The notes under the pieces: generated by a model | Databases searched by the model: none | The model's input: only the letters and a program-made list of their open reading frames with translations | Told to the model about the DNA's origin: nothing | Shown: piece by piece, positions 1 to 10,463 of the stretch | Position numbering within the stretch: position 1 is the stretch's first letter | Layout: each line of letters opens with the position of its first letter | Made by a program: the position numbers and the translations under genes | Origin: Strigamia acuminata | Lineage: Eukaryota; Arthropoda; Chilopoda; Geophilomorpha; Linotaeniidae | DNA: 64,000 nt | NCBI GenBank assembly: GCA_949358305.1 | Contig: OX442318.1 | Coordinates: forward strand, 6,000,501-6,064,500 | Direction of reading: 5' to 3'

Positions 1-1
1 A

Positions 2-663
2 GCCTCGATTGAACCCTGTGATGATTTCGTTAGGGTTATGACGGGCGATAGAGTAACCAGTCCCTTGGGGACGGTGAGATTGTACGTCAGCTGGCAGACG
101 GGGGAAGATTGGTTACGGTTTGCGGTGTTACCTTCTTCTTCTAACTTCATCCTTTTGGGGTGTAGTTGGTTGAGGGAATATGGCATTGTAATTCGCATTT
201 CCCGGAACGATTGGTTTAAAGCCGATAATCCAGGGATGACGTTTCCTTTCGCTCCTCGGCCTAGACAGCTAGACGACAGTAGTGCAGATGTTGACAAGTG
301 GGCAAGGGTCACGCTGGAATACGGCGTCGACACGGCCGCACTATCACTATCATCCAAACAATTAGATTTGTTGGAAGACTGCAAAATAGAAGATATGCGG
401 AAGATGAGATTGGCTCGTGTGCTCGACGAGTTCAGCACACCTTCAGCGAGATGGGAGGCTGTCATCCGACGGTGGAACTTCGGATCCCCACGTTTAATGA
501 GCCATCCTTCTCGTGCGATATCAAACCAACATCCCCTGCTCAAGCGAAAGCTCTGCGCCGGTTGGTGAGATGCGCGCTGAAAAAGGGTGAAATAGAAAAG
601 AGTGCCAGTGCTTATAGGAACCAGCCGGTGATAAGTATATTACCTGACGGAACCTGGGAACAT
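2..663 (+). pseudogene. Gypsy-type retrotransposon pol remnant (protease end to start of reverse transcriptase)
   Basis: A partial LTR-retrotransposon pol region entering from the left edge. Frame 2 (to 568) encodes the end of a retropepsin-like domain with the segment FILLGCSWLREYGIVI, which resembles the C-terminal hG-x-(D/N)-hL turn of Gypsy proteases. Frame 1 (about 430-663) then carries the linker that precedes a Gypsy reverse transcriptase, ending at PVISILPDGTWEH where a TAG stop cuts the RT domain off. The switch from frame 2 to frame 1 near 430-470 is a frameshift, so the copy is dead. No LTR is visible on the right side. Confidence 0.7.
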
Positions 664-1181
664 TAGAAATATAGAAATAACACAACAAATGAAAAATAAT
701 CGTATTTAAATAAATCAAGTTAAACTAACACGGGCAGAGGTAAGTTCTTTTTTCCTTGCTTGCTCTAAGCAATGCCTACTGACTACTAGTACAAGTACTA
801 GTAGTTAAAAGAAATGTACCAGAGTATTTTTAATATGCAGATTGTGTTGGTTGAAGGTGAGTTTAGTGAATAAATTTATTTAAGAAAATGGAATTACTTT
901 AACCGTGAATTGTTTATACAAACAAAAGTGTTAATCATATATTTTTAAAATCTTAACCTGACTGCCCGTCAACCCATATTTTTGAGAAACTATCAAAAAC
1001 ATTTAAAATTTACAATCAGAATTTTTTTGGTTTCAGAAATTCAAAGGTAATTTAATTATCAAATTAAAATGTGTGCACATTAAATTAAAGAATCGTTCAA
1101 TACTAAAAAAAATGAAAACCTTTTTTTTACAAGCATTTTTAAAACAATGTATTTTCAGATAATCAATTTGAACATTTTCAA
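664..1181. other. Intergenic, no gene seen
   Basis: AT-rich sequence upstream of the first channel gene. It holds a perfect short palindrome near 782-807 (arms ACTACTAGTAC around AA) and otherwise only promoter-distal sequence that is repeated in front of the next gene at about 3380-3640. Confidence 0.5.
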
Positions 1182-1195
1182 TTTTCCATAGAAAC
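1182..1195 (+). promoter_or_regulatory. RFX X-box-like motif before L1
   Basis: TTTTCCATAGAAAC matches 13 of 14 positions of the X-box consensus GTNNYYATRRNAAC and lies 48 bp before the L1 ATG. The same motif stands at the same place in seven other array members. Confidence 0.6.
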
Positions 1196-1243
1196 ACAAC
1201 GCACAGTATTGATAAAACAAACAACTGCTGCACGAACTTGAAA

Positions 1244-3028
1244 ATGCTCCTTATATTTTGCTCTTTTTTCCTCTTTCTCAGCCTTACAAATGGATTTAGG
1301 TAATGTTTCTGAACAAGTCAACATCTTTAGTTGATTACCATATTCGTAAGTAAAATTAGTTAATTACATAAAATTTCAACAGTGAGGAAGGGATGGCTAA
1401 GTTTGAAAAGATGTTAATTCAAGACAATTATACCAATATAAGACAATCAATGAATGGTAAGTTCTTACAAATGTCTGAATTACAGGTTAATTTCTTTTAT
1501 CTAAAAATTTTCCGTTAAAATATTTTTTTAAAGAACCAATCACAATTTACTGGAATATTGATACTCATTTGATATCTTACTTGGATTTAAAACGCATGGT
1601 GTGTAAAGAATTATGGAGTATTTGCTAAATAACACAAGGAAATATCTAATCTAGCAGGAATTTAAATTTTATATTTTACATTTTTTATTTTGCTAGGAAT
1701 TCAGTGTTGATCTTACAATTAATGTTACGTGGATCAATAAACAGATAAATATGAGTGCATTTGCCTACGTGAATTTGCCATCTGAAGTAGCAAACAAATT
1801 GTGGCATCCATGGATAAAATTCTGAAATTGCAAAAGCTGCGACGATGTCATCGACCCCAATAAAAACACATTCCGACTTGCTTCGAACAAAATTAATGTC
1901 AAATACAGGCTAGTTGAAGATTTTCAATGTTAACAGACCTATGAAATTGAATTTTTAATTGGCTTTATTTTCAGGAAATCAATACGATTTTCCTGTATCT
2001 TTGATTTTAGTGACTATCCATTTGATGAACAGAATTGTACTATCGATGTACGATTTAGTAAGAATCTAATTTTACAAATTCAAAACTCTGTAACCACAAA
2101 GTACAGGTTACATTAAGTTGTGAATATTTACTCTAACTTTCTAAATTTTGTGTTCTCAAACAGTCGGTTGGAATATTACTACCATTTTCAACGAGACGGA
2201 TTTAGATTCAGACATATTAGTACCACCAGAATACAGACTCGTTCATTTTGAGAGACAGCAAAAACCCTGTGGAAAAGCCAGTGTGAAGGGAGGCAAGTTG
2301 TTACCAAAAACACATTACCCGTATATCAGTAAAAGACATCAGTGCCATTTATTTCTTTACAGTAAAAAAAACTTGCATCAGTTACACCTATGTTTTCAAA
2401 AGGATTCCAACTCAACACTTAATGCTCCTGTTCATACCTAGCATTCTCATTGTGATGCTTTCGTGGATATCATTCTGGTTGAAAGCAGAATCGGAAGCCC
2501 CAAGAGTTGCACTCGGTCTGACATCACTACTCACATTGGCAACTCAATTTAATTCTGCCCAAAGAGATTTACCTGCTGTGTCAACAATTAAAGCGCTAGA
2601 TATATGGATGGTTGTTTGTATTTTTATGGTTTTTGCATCTTTAATAGTTTTTGCAATAGCAAACGTTTCTAACCGGTTGAAAACACTAAAAACCACCAAC
2701 CTAATTTATTATTCACCACAATTAATTAAAAAAAGAGAACCACGAGGAAAGGCAGCAGTCTATGTAAGAATGAGCAAATTTTTTAGTCAGTAGTGTAACG
2801 GAATTGGCATAAGTTAGTCTAAAAAAGATAAAATGAATCCAATTTAGGTTTTCATGTTTTCTTTTCTAGGTTCGTCGAAACAAAAGCAAAACTGTGATTT
2901 ACACAATTATCAAAAGAAGAATCTTCAAGCAAATAGATATCAAAAACTTAAACATTGACCAGAAAGCTAAAATAATATTTCCCTTGTTTTTTCTCATTTT
3001 CAATATTGTATTTTGGACCATTTACTAG
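1244..3028 (+). pseudogene. L1: glycine-receptor-like Cys-loop channel subunit with one nonsense codon
   Basis: Eight exons read as 1244-1299, 1383-1456, 1534-1598, 1697-1908, 1975-2057, 2164-2292, 2363-2763 and 2870-3028 (392 codons plus stop). In order they give a signal peptide (MLLIFCSFFLFLSLTNG), the N-terminal strands, the loop A exon (LWHPWIKF), the Cys-loop (C then 13 residues then C, with YPFDEQ), the second loop C cysteine pair, TM1-TM3 and TM4. An in-frame TGA at 1823-1825 in exon 4 falls just before the NCKSC motif and truncates the protein ahead of the Cys-loop. Everything else is intact, so this is a very recent pseudogene, a null allele or an assembly error. Introns 4 and 6 use GC donors. 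An AATAAA lies near 3093. Confidence 0.85.
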
Positions 3029-3643
3029 TACTCTTAATAGCAATCAATTCACATTTAATCACACTTTAATAATTTGTAATTTCTCAACAAAGAATAAAGC
3101 TTTTTCCCATTAAATACTGTATAAATCAAATTCATACTATTGACTGACTAAGGACAAATCATTAAGGTGGGGGTAGAGCAATTAGCTTTATTGGAATGAA
3201 CACAGCAGGAAAGGACTGGGTGGGTCAGTATTGCAGCATGATAAATAATAATTAACCTAAACAAACTAAATTATTTCTATGAATTGGAAATTAATTGTGA
3301 CTAAACTTAAATGCCTTTTGCTTACAGGCAATCATAAAATAATCTGACCTGGATCAACTATACACATATTACAATTTTTCATATGCAGATAGTGTCGGTT
3401 GAAAGTGAGTTTAGAAGTAGTTGAATAAATTGATTTAAGAAAATGCAATTTCTTGCACCGTGAACATTTAAAACTTCTAATCAGAACTTTTTTGTTCCAG
3501 AAATTCAAAAATAATTTAATTCACCAATTAAAATACGTGTACAGTAAATTAAAGAATCGTTCAATACTAGGAAAAAAAGAAAATCTTTTTTTACAAGCAT
3601 TTTAAAAAATTTATTTTCAGATAATCAATTAGAACGTTTTCCA
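3029..3643. other. Intergenic spacer L1-L2
   Basis: Contains the L1 poly(A) signal near 3093 and, from about 3380, a diverged copy of the L1 upstream region, which shows that the duplication unit includes the promoter. No gene seen. Confidence 0.6.
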
Positions 3644-3657
3644 TTTTCCATAGAAAC
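3644..3657 (+). promoter_or_regulatory. RFX X-box-like motif before L2
   Basis: TTTTCCATAGAAAC, 13 of 14 consensus positions, 58 bp before the L2 ATG. Confidence 0.6.
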
Positions 3658-3715
3658 ACAACAAAAAGAATACACACGGTATTGATAAAACAAACACTGC
3701 TACACGAAATTGAAA

Positions 3716-5686
3716 ATGCTCCTCATATTTTGCTCTTTTTTCCACTTTCTCAGCCTTACAAATGGATTTAGGTAATGTTTGTGAATAATTCAACATCTAT
3801 CTGTAACGAATACAATAGATGTAGTTAACGTATACCGGTAACTATTCAACAGTGATGAAGAAATGAAAAATCTTATACCAGACAATTATAAACGAGTGAG
3901 ACCATTAAATAGTGGTAAGTTTTTACAAGTTAATTTTAAACTACATTAAGAGTTTTTAATTGCATATTAATGTCTTTAATCTAAATATTTGTATTAAAAA
4001 TATTGTTTTGTAAGAGCCAATCACTATAGAATGGTCCATTATAACTCATTTTATATCCGACTTGGATTTAAAGCACATGGTAAGAAAAAAAATAATTGAT
4101 TCCTATCTGAGAAATAAATATTTTTAATCATTTATGCTAGGAATTCAGTGTTGATCTTACAATTCAAGCTTCTTGGGTCGATAAGCAGTTGAAAGTGAAT
4201 GTATTTGACTTCGTGAATTTACCATCTGAAGAGGCAAAAAAATTGTGGCATCCTTGGATCGAATTTCAAAATTGCAAAAGCTGCGATGATGTAATCGACC
4301 CGAATAAAAATGCCTTTTATCTTGTCAATAAATCGGTTCTGGTGGAATACAGGCTAGTTAAAAATTTTCAGTGATTACAAACCTTGGTGAATAGAAATTT
4401 AATTGGCTTTATTTTCAGGAAATCAATCAGATTTAGCTGTAACTTTGATTTTAGTCATTATCCTTTTGATAAACAGCATTGCAATATCGAAGTACAGCTC
4501 TGTAAGTATTTAAGCTTTTAAAACAAAAAAACTTGTAACCACAAAGTAAAAGTTATATTTATCTTGTGAATATTTACTCAAGTGTAAGGTAAATGATAAA
4601 AAATGTTGTATTGATACCTTTTTACGGTACAGTCGTGGACAAAAAAAATTCCCTTCAGTTTAGGTGTTTTAAGTTTATCTACCAGTGGCATAAAAATCCA
4701 TTGAGATTCAATGACATCATTATTTGCCCGGTTTATCTTTTAATACTGTTGTTAGGGCAAGACGAAGGCTGGGTCAAAAGTCTAACATTCTGAATTTTGT
4801 TTTTTCAATAGTCAGTTGGAATGTTCCTGTGAAGTTCCACCATAAAGATTTAAATAAAAATGTAGTGGTACCACCAGAATACATGCTCCATAGTTCTGAC
4901 CGACTGCAACAACCCTGTGGAAATTCACATTCGAATGGCAAGTATTTCCATTATATCAGTTAACAGCATTGGTGACATCTATTTCTTTTACAGATAAAGA
5001 CAGCTGTTTCAGTTATAACTTTGTCTTAAAAAGGATCCCAACCCAACACGTAATGCTCCTGTTTATACCGAGTTTTCTCATCGTGATGCTTTCATGGATA
5101 TCATTCTGGCTCAAAGTAGAATTGGCAGCCCCTAGAGTTGCGCTTGGCCTAACATCACTACTCACATTGGCAACTCAATTTAATTCTGGACAAAAATATT
5201 TACCTTCTGTGTCAACAATCAAAGCGCTGGATATATGGATGGTTGCTTGTATTTTTATGGTCTTTTCATCCTTAGTAGTTTTCGCAATAGCTTACTCTTC
5301 TAACCAGTTGAAAACGTTTAAACCCACCAACCTACTTTACTATACACCAGAATTAATCCAAAAAAGAAACCAACGAAGAAAACCGGCAGTTAATATAAGA
5401 ACGAGTAAATATGTATAGGCATGGTATGTCATTCATATTTATTTAAATCAATACAAATCAGTTAAAGTCATAAAAAGATAAAACTAAATCTAGTTTAAAT
5501 ACATTTTCATATTTTCTTTTCTAGATTCATGGAAATAGAAGCAAAAATGTGATCTACACAACAATCTTAAGAAGAATCTTAAAGCGAATTAATATCAAAA
5601 ACATCAACATTGACCAGAAAGCTAGGAAAATATTTCCCTTGTTTTTTCTCATTTTCAATATTGTATTTTGGACCATTTATATATAA
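3716..5686 (+). CDS. L2: glycine-receptor-like Cys-loop ion channel subunit
   Basis: Predicted pentameric ligand-gated anion channel subunit of 394 aa for the plasma membrane. Exons: 3716-3771, 3853-3914, 4015-4079, 4141-4352, 4419-4501, 4812-4937, 4994-5412, 5525-5686; the joined frame is open. It has a signal peptide, WHPWIEF and NCKSC in exon 4, a canonical Cys-loop (C-x13-C with HYPFDKQ), the VPPEY loop and a second disulfide pair (QQPCG ... DSC) as in glycine and histamine/glutamate-gated chloride channels, TM1 (LIVMLSWISFWLK), TM2 (APRVALGLTSLLTLATQF), TM3, a short cytoplasmic loop and TM4 at the very C-terminus. The usual exon 7 donor GTAAGA is mutated to ATAAGA; I use GTATAG 18 bp downstream (5413), which keeps the frame. 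Ligand unknown. Confidence 0.83.
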
Positions 5687-6097
5687 ACCTCAAAAGAAAC
5701 ATTAAGTTACTAATAATGTATTAATAATTTGTAATGTCTTTAAGAAGAATAAAGTATTTTCCCATTTTAATATTATTCAAATTTATTGACTACGGTACAT
5801 AACCAATAATTAAGCTAAAGCAGTAAGCTCAGCTTCATTGCATAAACACTGGGTGGGGTCAGAATTGCAGAATGAATAAATTCACTTCCATTATTATTTA
5901 GATTAAATTAAGTTATTTTTATAAAGTGTAAATTATGGGAAATCTGAGCAAATGACTTATTCTTTAATACGGATCCAACAACTCTATTATGATTTAATGA
6001 AAGGTCATTTGCTTGCAGACAATCATAAAACATTTCTTGACCATTTTATTTAATTGGATTTGTTTATTTAATAAGTATATCTAAATTTAATGTTATT
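5687..6097. other. Intergenic spacer L2-L3
   Basis: Contains the L2 poly(A) signal (GAATAAAG near 5747) and, from about 5925, the start of a segment repeated almost identically at about 10205-10460 before L5. No gene seen. Confidence 0.6.
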
Positions 6098-6111
6098 GTC
6101 ACCATAGAAAC
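6098..6111 (+). promoter_or_regulatory. RFX X-box before L3 (full consensus match)
   Basis: GTCACCATAGAAAC matches all 14 positions of GTNNYYATRRNAAC, 67 bp before the L3 ATG. Confidence 0.65.
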
Positions 6112-6178
6112 ATCAAAACACACCCATGCAACTAGACAACACTTTACTGCATGGCATATGGCAAAGAGACAGCTTAAA

Positions 6179-8264
6179 ATGTTGCTATTATTATTCATTT
6201 CCTTTTACCATGTAATTCAACCATTAAATGGTTTCAGGTAGTATCTTTAGTATCTATTAATTGTGGATACAATCTTAACACAATTTTGGCACAGTGATAA
6301 AGAAATATCTCGCCTTATCCCAGAAAACTACACAACAATAAAACCACAAGACAGTGGTAAGTTATTTCAAATTATTTTTTTAAAACTAACAATACATTTT
6401 CAGAACCGGTCATTTTTAACTGGACCATTGTTCCATATTTGGTATCTGACTTATCATTAAAACAAATGGTACAAACAAATTTGCATTAATTTATAAATGT
6501 GTTCAAAAAATTAATGCAACTTTATCAATAAAATCATATTATGCTAGGAATTCAGTGTTGATCTTGAAATTACGGCATTTTGGATTGATGATGACTTACA
6601 ACCCCCGAAAACACCCAGCTTCGTGAACTTACCATCTGACACGGCAAAGAAATTGTGGCATCCTTGGATAAAATTTCCAAATAGCAAAAACAGTGACCGT
6701 TTAATCGACCCTAATAAAAACACGTTTCATCTGGTCGGAAAAACGATCGGAATAGAGTACAGGTACACTCCAAATTGTTACTATATACATGTTTGCAAAG
6801 AAAGTGTGAAAAATGGATGTATTTCTAGGAAAATGTTTGTGTTTACGTGTGTCTACGACCTCAGTCTCTATCCTTTTGACACGCAGAAATGCAGCATTGA
6901 TGTCCAACTCCGTAAGTAATATGTCAAGATAATCAGTGCTGACCAAACTGCAACAATCGATCAAGCACCAAAGTGTATTTTATAAATGAATTTATCACTA
7001 CAAGTACTATACGTATTTTGAGAAATTAAAATTTGTTTGAAACACATGCAATAGGTGGCGCCACAAACAAGAGTTTGTTGTTGATTGTAGATAGCTGTTT
7101 AAATAGTAATGATGATATATCTTAATTAATGGTTCAGCGCCATGGAACACAGGAAATCTAACACATGTATGTTGCCCCTATCCTCCATCAACCGACGGAT
7201 CTGTCGAATCTATCGAATAAGTTGTTGTAGTTGTAGCATTTGTTGTGCCAGTTATAGGTGTGGGATGTTACAGCGATATGTACGAGCAACGTTATTTCAG
7301 GAATTGATAAATTAAAATACTTAATTCTTCCACACTCAAATACTAATAAAATTTAAACGCCTTGTAACAGATCCTTGGAATGGACCCATAAACATCGATG
7401 TCACCAAATTTGATTCCTCTGACACCGACGACCTTTTAGTCCCACCAGAATATTGGCTCGTCAATTCCGATCAATCACTAAACATCTGTGAAGACATTAA
7501 GGAAGAATATAACAGCAAGTTTCTATAAAATGAATTGAAACATAACTTTGTTGGATACACTTTCTTGTAATTTCAGATGTGTCGAATTATTGCTTCAGTT
7601 ACAACTTTGTTTTCAAAAGAATCCCAACTCAACATATACTCATCGTGTTTTTACCTAGCACGCTCATCGTGATTCTTTCGTGGATATCCTTCTGGTTGGA
7701 CGTCGATTTGGCAGCACCACGAATTGCACTTGGCCTCACATCACTACTAACATTGGCAACACAATTTAATGCTGCCCAAAAGAATGTACCTGCTGTGGCA
7801 ACTATCAAAGCTCTAGATATATGGATGTTTGTTTGTATAGTTGCGGTGTTTTCATCTTTAATTGTCTACGCCATAGCTTATACTTCTAAGCGATTCAATA
7901 CACTTCAAAGTACTACGACAGTAGCTGTGGTAAATAGATTTTGTGACTGGAAAACCTATATGCAACAATGTTACAATGCTAAAACCCAGCTCATGTTGTC
8001 TTGGGATTGTTGCATTATGGTTTTTTCTATTTAATCCAACTTTTGGTGTAGTTTGACCAAATATCAAAAGCAAAGTGCCAATAAAATTAATTAGATTTTC
8101 ATGCTTCTCCTCAGATTCCTGAAAATACAAGGAAATATGTGACATTCAGAAGAATTTTAAATCGGCTAAATATCAGAAATATCAACATTGACGAAAAAGC
8201 AAGAATAATCTTTCCATTGTTTTTTATCATTTTCAATCTCATTTACTGGACTATCTACATGTAA
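6179..8264 (+). CDS. L3: glycine-receptor-like Cys-loop ion channel subunit, divergent subtype
   Basis: 376 aa from exons 6179-6237, 6295-6356, 6404-6468, 6548-6762, 6829-6911, 7371-7514, 7577-7929 and 8115-8264. Same domain order as L2: signal peptide ending in LNG, Cys-loop (TCVYDLSLYPFDTQKC), VPPEY loop, loop C cysteine pair, TM1 (LSWISFWLDVDL), TM2 with APRIALGL, TM3, TM4 ending in YWTIYM. It differs from the other subfamily in lacking both cysteines of the NCKSC motif (here NSKNSD), in a longer loop C exon and in a GT rather than GC donor at intron 4; intron 6 keeps a GC donor. Its near-twin is L5, so the pair arose by a recent roughly 4-kb tandem duplication. Start chosen because an upstream ATG at about 6151 runs into a stop within nine codons. 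Confidence 0.85.
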
Positions 8265-8612
8265 CCCTATGCAACTCGCTATGGACAGCTTAATTACAAT
8301 GAATTTAGATCTTTGCCATACATTGTGGATATTTGTTTTGTTCCCAGCATTAAAAATTTTAAAAACTAAAGTAAATAAAAGTATGCCACGTTCAATCTAG
8401 TTGGTAGTAGATTAAGTTAACAAATAATTGCTTAAAAGTTACGTCAGAAAGCAAGAAAGTATCTGTGCGTGTTAAAAAAGGCTTAAAAATATGTAAGAAA
8501 AAACTGATCAGCCTGCAAGAAAGCTTATCTTCTGTACTTTCTTGATTGTGGGAACTAGCTTTAATACGTAGCAAGATTAACACAAACTTTAGGGCCATTT
8601 TTCTTTTTGCAG
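8265..8612. other. Spacer between L3 and the L4 fragment
   Basis: No exon 1 to 6 homology is visible here, so the L4 TM exons have lost their extracellular part. No other gene seen. Confidence 0.5.
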
Positions 8613-9317
8613 TTACAAGTACAGATGTATGCCTCACTTACACCTTTGTTTTCAAAAGGATCCCAACTCAGCATCTAATACTCGTCTTCATACCGAGTAT
8701 GCTAATCGTAATGCTTTCGTGGATTTCATTCTGGTTGAAAGTTGAGATGGCAGCCCCGAGAGTTGCACTTGGTCTGACTTCACTGCTCACATTGACAACT
8801 CAATTCAGTTCTGCAGAAAAAGATTTACCTTCCGTGGCAACCATCAAAGCGCTAGATATATGGATGTTTGTTTGTATTTTTATGGTTTTTGCATCCATGG
8901 TAGTTTATGGCATAGCTTATACATGTAATGACCAGTCGATAGTACTTCACAGCATCATTCCGGTTAAGCCTACACAAGAATTAACTAGAAACAGCAAATC
9001 AGCAATCAATGTAAGAAAGATTTAAAAAAAATTGTCTATTTAAACCATTGTAAATCATACGGAAGAGTGGAAAAGAAACTCTCTTAGTGTTAATTGGAAC
9101 TGATGAATTGAGTTTAGTTTAATTTTAGTGTTTTCTTTTCTAGGTTTCTGAAAATCATTGTAATCGTTTGAACGTGACCTACACAAGAATCAAAAGAAGA
9201 ATTTTCGAACGAATCAATATGGAAAACATCAACATTGACCAAAAAGCTAGAAAAATATTTCCCTTCTTTTTTCTCATTTTCAATATTGTATATTGGACCA
9301 TATATACTAGGGTTTGA
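8613..9317 (+). pseudogene. L4: orphan TM1-TM4 exons of a Cys-loop channel
   Basis: Only the last two exons survive: 8613-9010 (loop C cysteine, TM1 to TM3, with LTYTFVFKRIPTQH and APRVALGLTSLLTLTTQF) and 9144-9317 (TM4). Both are open and correctly bounded by splice sites, but exons 1 to 6 with the signal peptide and ligand-binding domain are absent upstream. The TM4 exon runs into the end of a MITE inserted at 9308, which replaces the last codon and supplies an in-frame TGA at 9315-9317. Probably a gene fragment left by unequal crossing over. Confidence 0.75.
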
Positions 9318-9571
9318 CATGTCTCCTTAATTATCGACCCATAGCAATATCAATATTTTATTTAAAAAAATGTTCTTGATACAAAATAAGTAATCTTTCA
9401 AAAAATATTTACCGAAATACCGTGCAAATTGCGCATTTTGCAACATAACGTTGTAGAAACGCAAGTTTGCATCATGTCAATCATGTGTTTCGATAAATTT
9501 TAAATGTCGGTATCAGTACACTTTTTTTACCGGCCGATGTCGATACCGATATTAGTATCGGTCAAACCCTA
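9308..9571. mobile_element. 264-bp MITE, hAT-like, at the 3' end of L4
   Basis: Terminal inverted repeats TAGGGTTTGAC (9308-9318) and GTCAAACCCTA (9561-9571), flanked by the direct repeat ATATAC (9302-9307 and 9572-9577). The flanks agree over 6 bp, and approximately over 8 bp, which together with the TIR fits hAT. No coding capacity. Confidence 0.7.
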
Positions 9572-9577
9572 ATATAC

Positions 9578-10382
9578 ACATCAACATCAATTAATTTAAA
9601 ACACATTAATTACCACAATTTGTAATATCTGGACAAAGAATAAAGCTTTCCATTTAAATATCAATGTCCTTCCTTAACTAAACCCTGCACCAATGACAGG
9701 TTATCCACAAGGCCGATCAGGCTATTGCCAATGGACCCCAAACCTCTACACAAAACCCAAGCCTTCTATCTCTATTACTCCGTAAAAGACAACACCATAC
9801 ACTTTCAGAAATTAAGTATTTTGGCTCTTAAAATATTTCATTTCTCACAATTTTTTGTTACTTAAATGCCTGTCTAAAATATGTGGAGGATACCGTACTC
9901 ACCACTTGCAGATCTTGAGAAAAGTAGCAGAAGCAGGGAGTGTTGAGGGTGGTTATACAAACGCTTACATAAACCTCACACTTTGCCTTCACGACCAACT
10001 GATCTCTAGAAGATCCTAGAAGCTGAGGAACAAAACCTAAAGCAAGATTAAAGAATATCAACTGCTCTGCGTGAAATCATGTCTTTACTAAATAAACAAT
10101 ACAAAAAATAGCAACATAGATAACTTGAAATAATAAAAGCACTCGATCAAACATCAAAACATTATTGCAACAATAGCACATTCAAAAAGGCTTAAAGTAA
10201 GTGTAGTTAAGTGTACGTAAATTATGGGAAATCTGAGCAAATGACTTTTTTAATATGGATCCAACAACTCCATTATGATTCAATGAGAGGCCATTTGCTT
10301 GCAGACAATCACAAAACATTCTTGACCATTTTATTTAATTGGATTTGTTTATTTAATAAATATATCTAAATTTAATGTTATT
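9578..10382. other. Intergenic spacer L4-L5
   Basis: AATAAAGC near 9639 is the old L4 poly(A) signal. 9660-10200 has no gene or recognisable repeat. From about 10205 the sequence copies the L3 upstream region. Confidence 0.5.
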
Positions 10383-10396
10383 GTCACCATAGAAAC
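10383..10396 (+). promoter_or_regulatory. RFX X-box before L5 (full consensus match)
   Basis: GTCACCATAGAAAC, 14 of 14 positions, 67 bp before the L5 ATG, identical to the L3 site. Confidence 0.65.
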
Positions 10397-10463
10397 ATCA
10401 AAACACACCAATGCAACTAGACAACACTTCACTGCATGGCATATGGCAAGGAGACAGCTTAAA

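Noticed and set aside
4620-4790. Transposon in L2 intron 5 (sequence starting TACAGTCGTGGACAAAAAAA)
   Set aside because: The left edge looks like a Tc1-type terminus, but no matching inverted end or duplication could be found, so it is not annotated.
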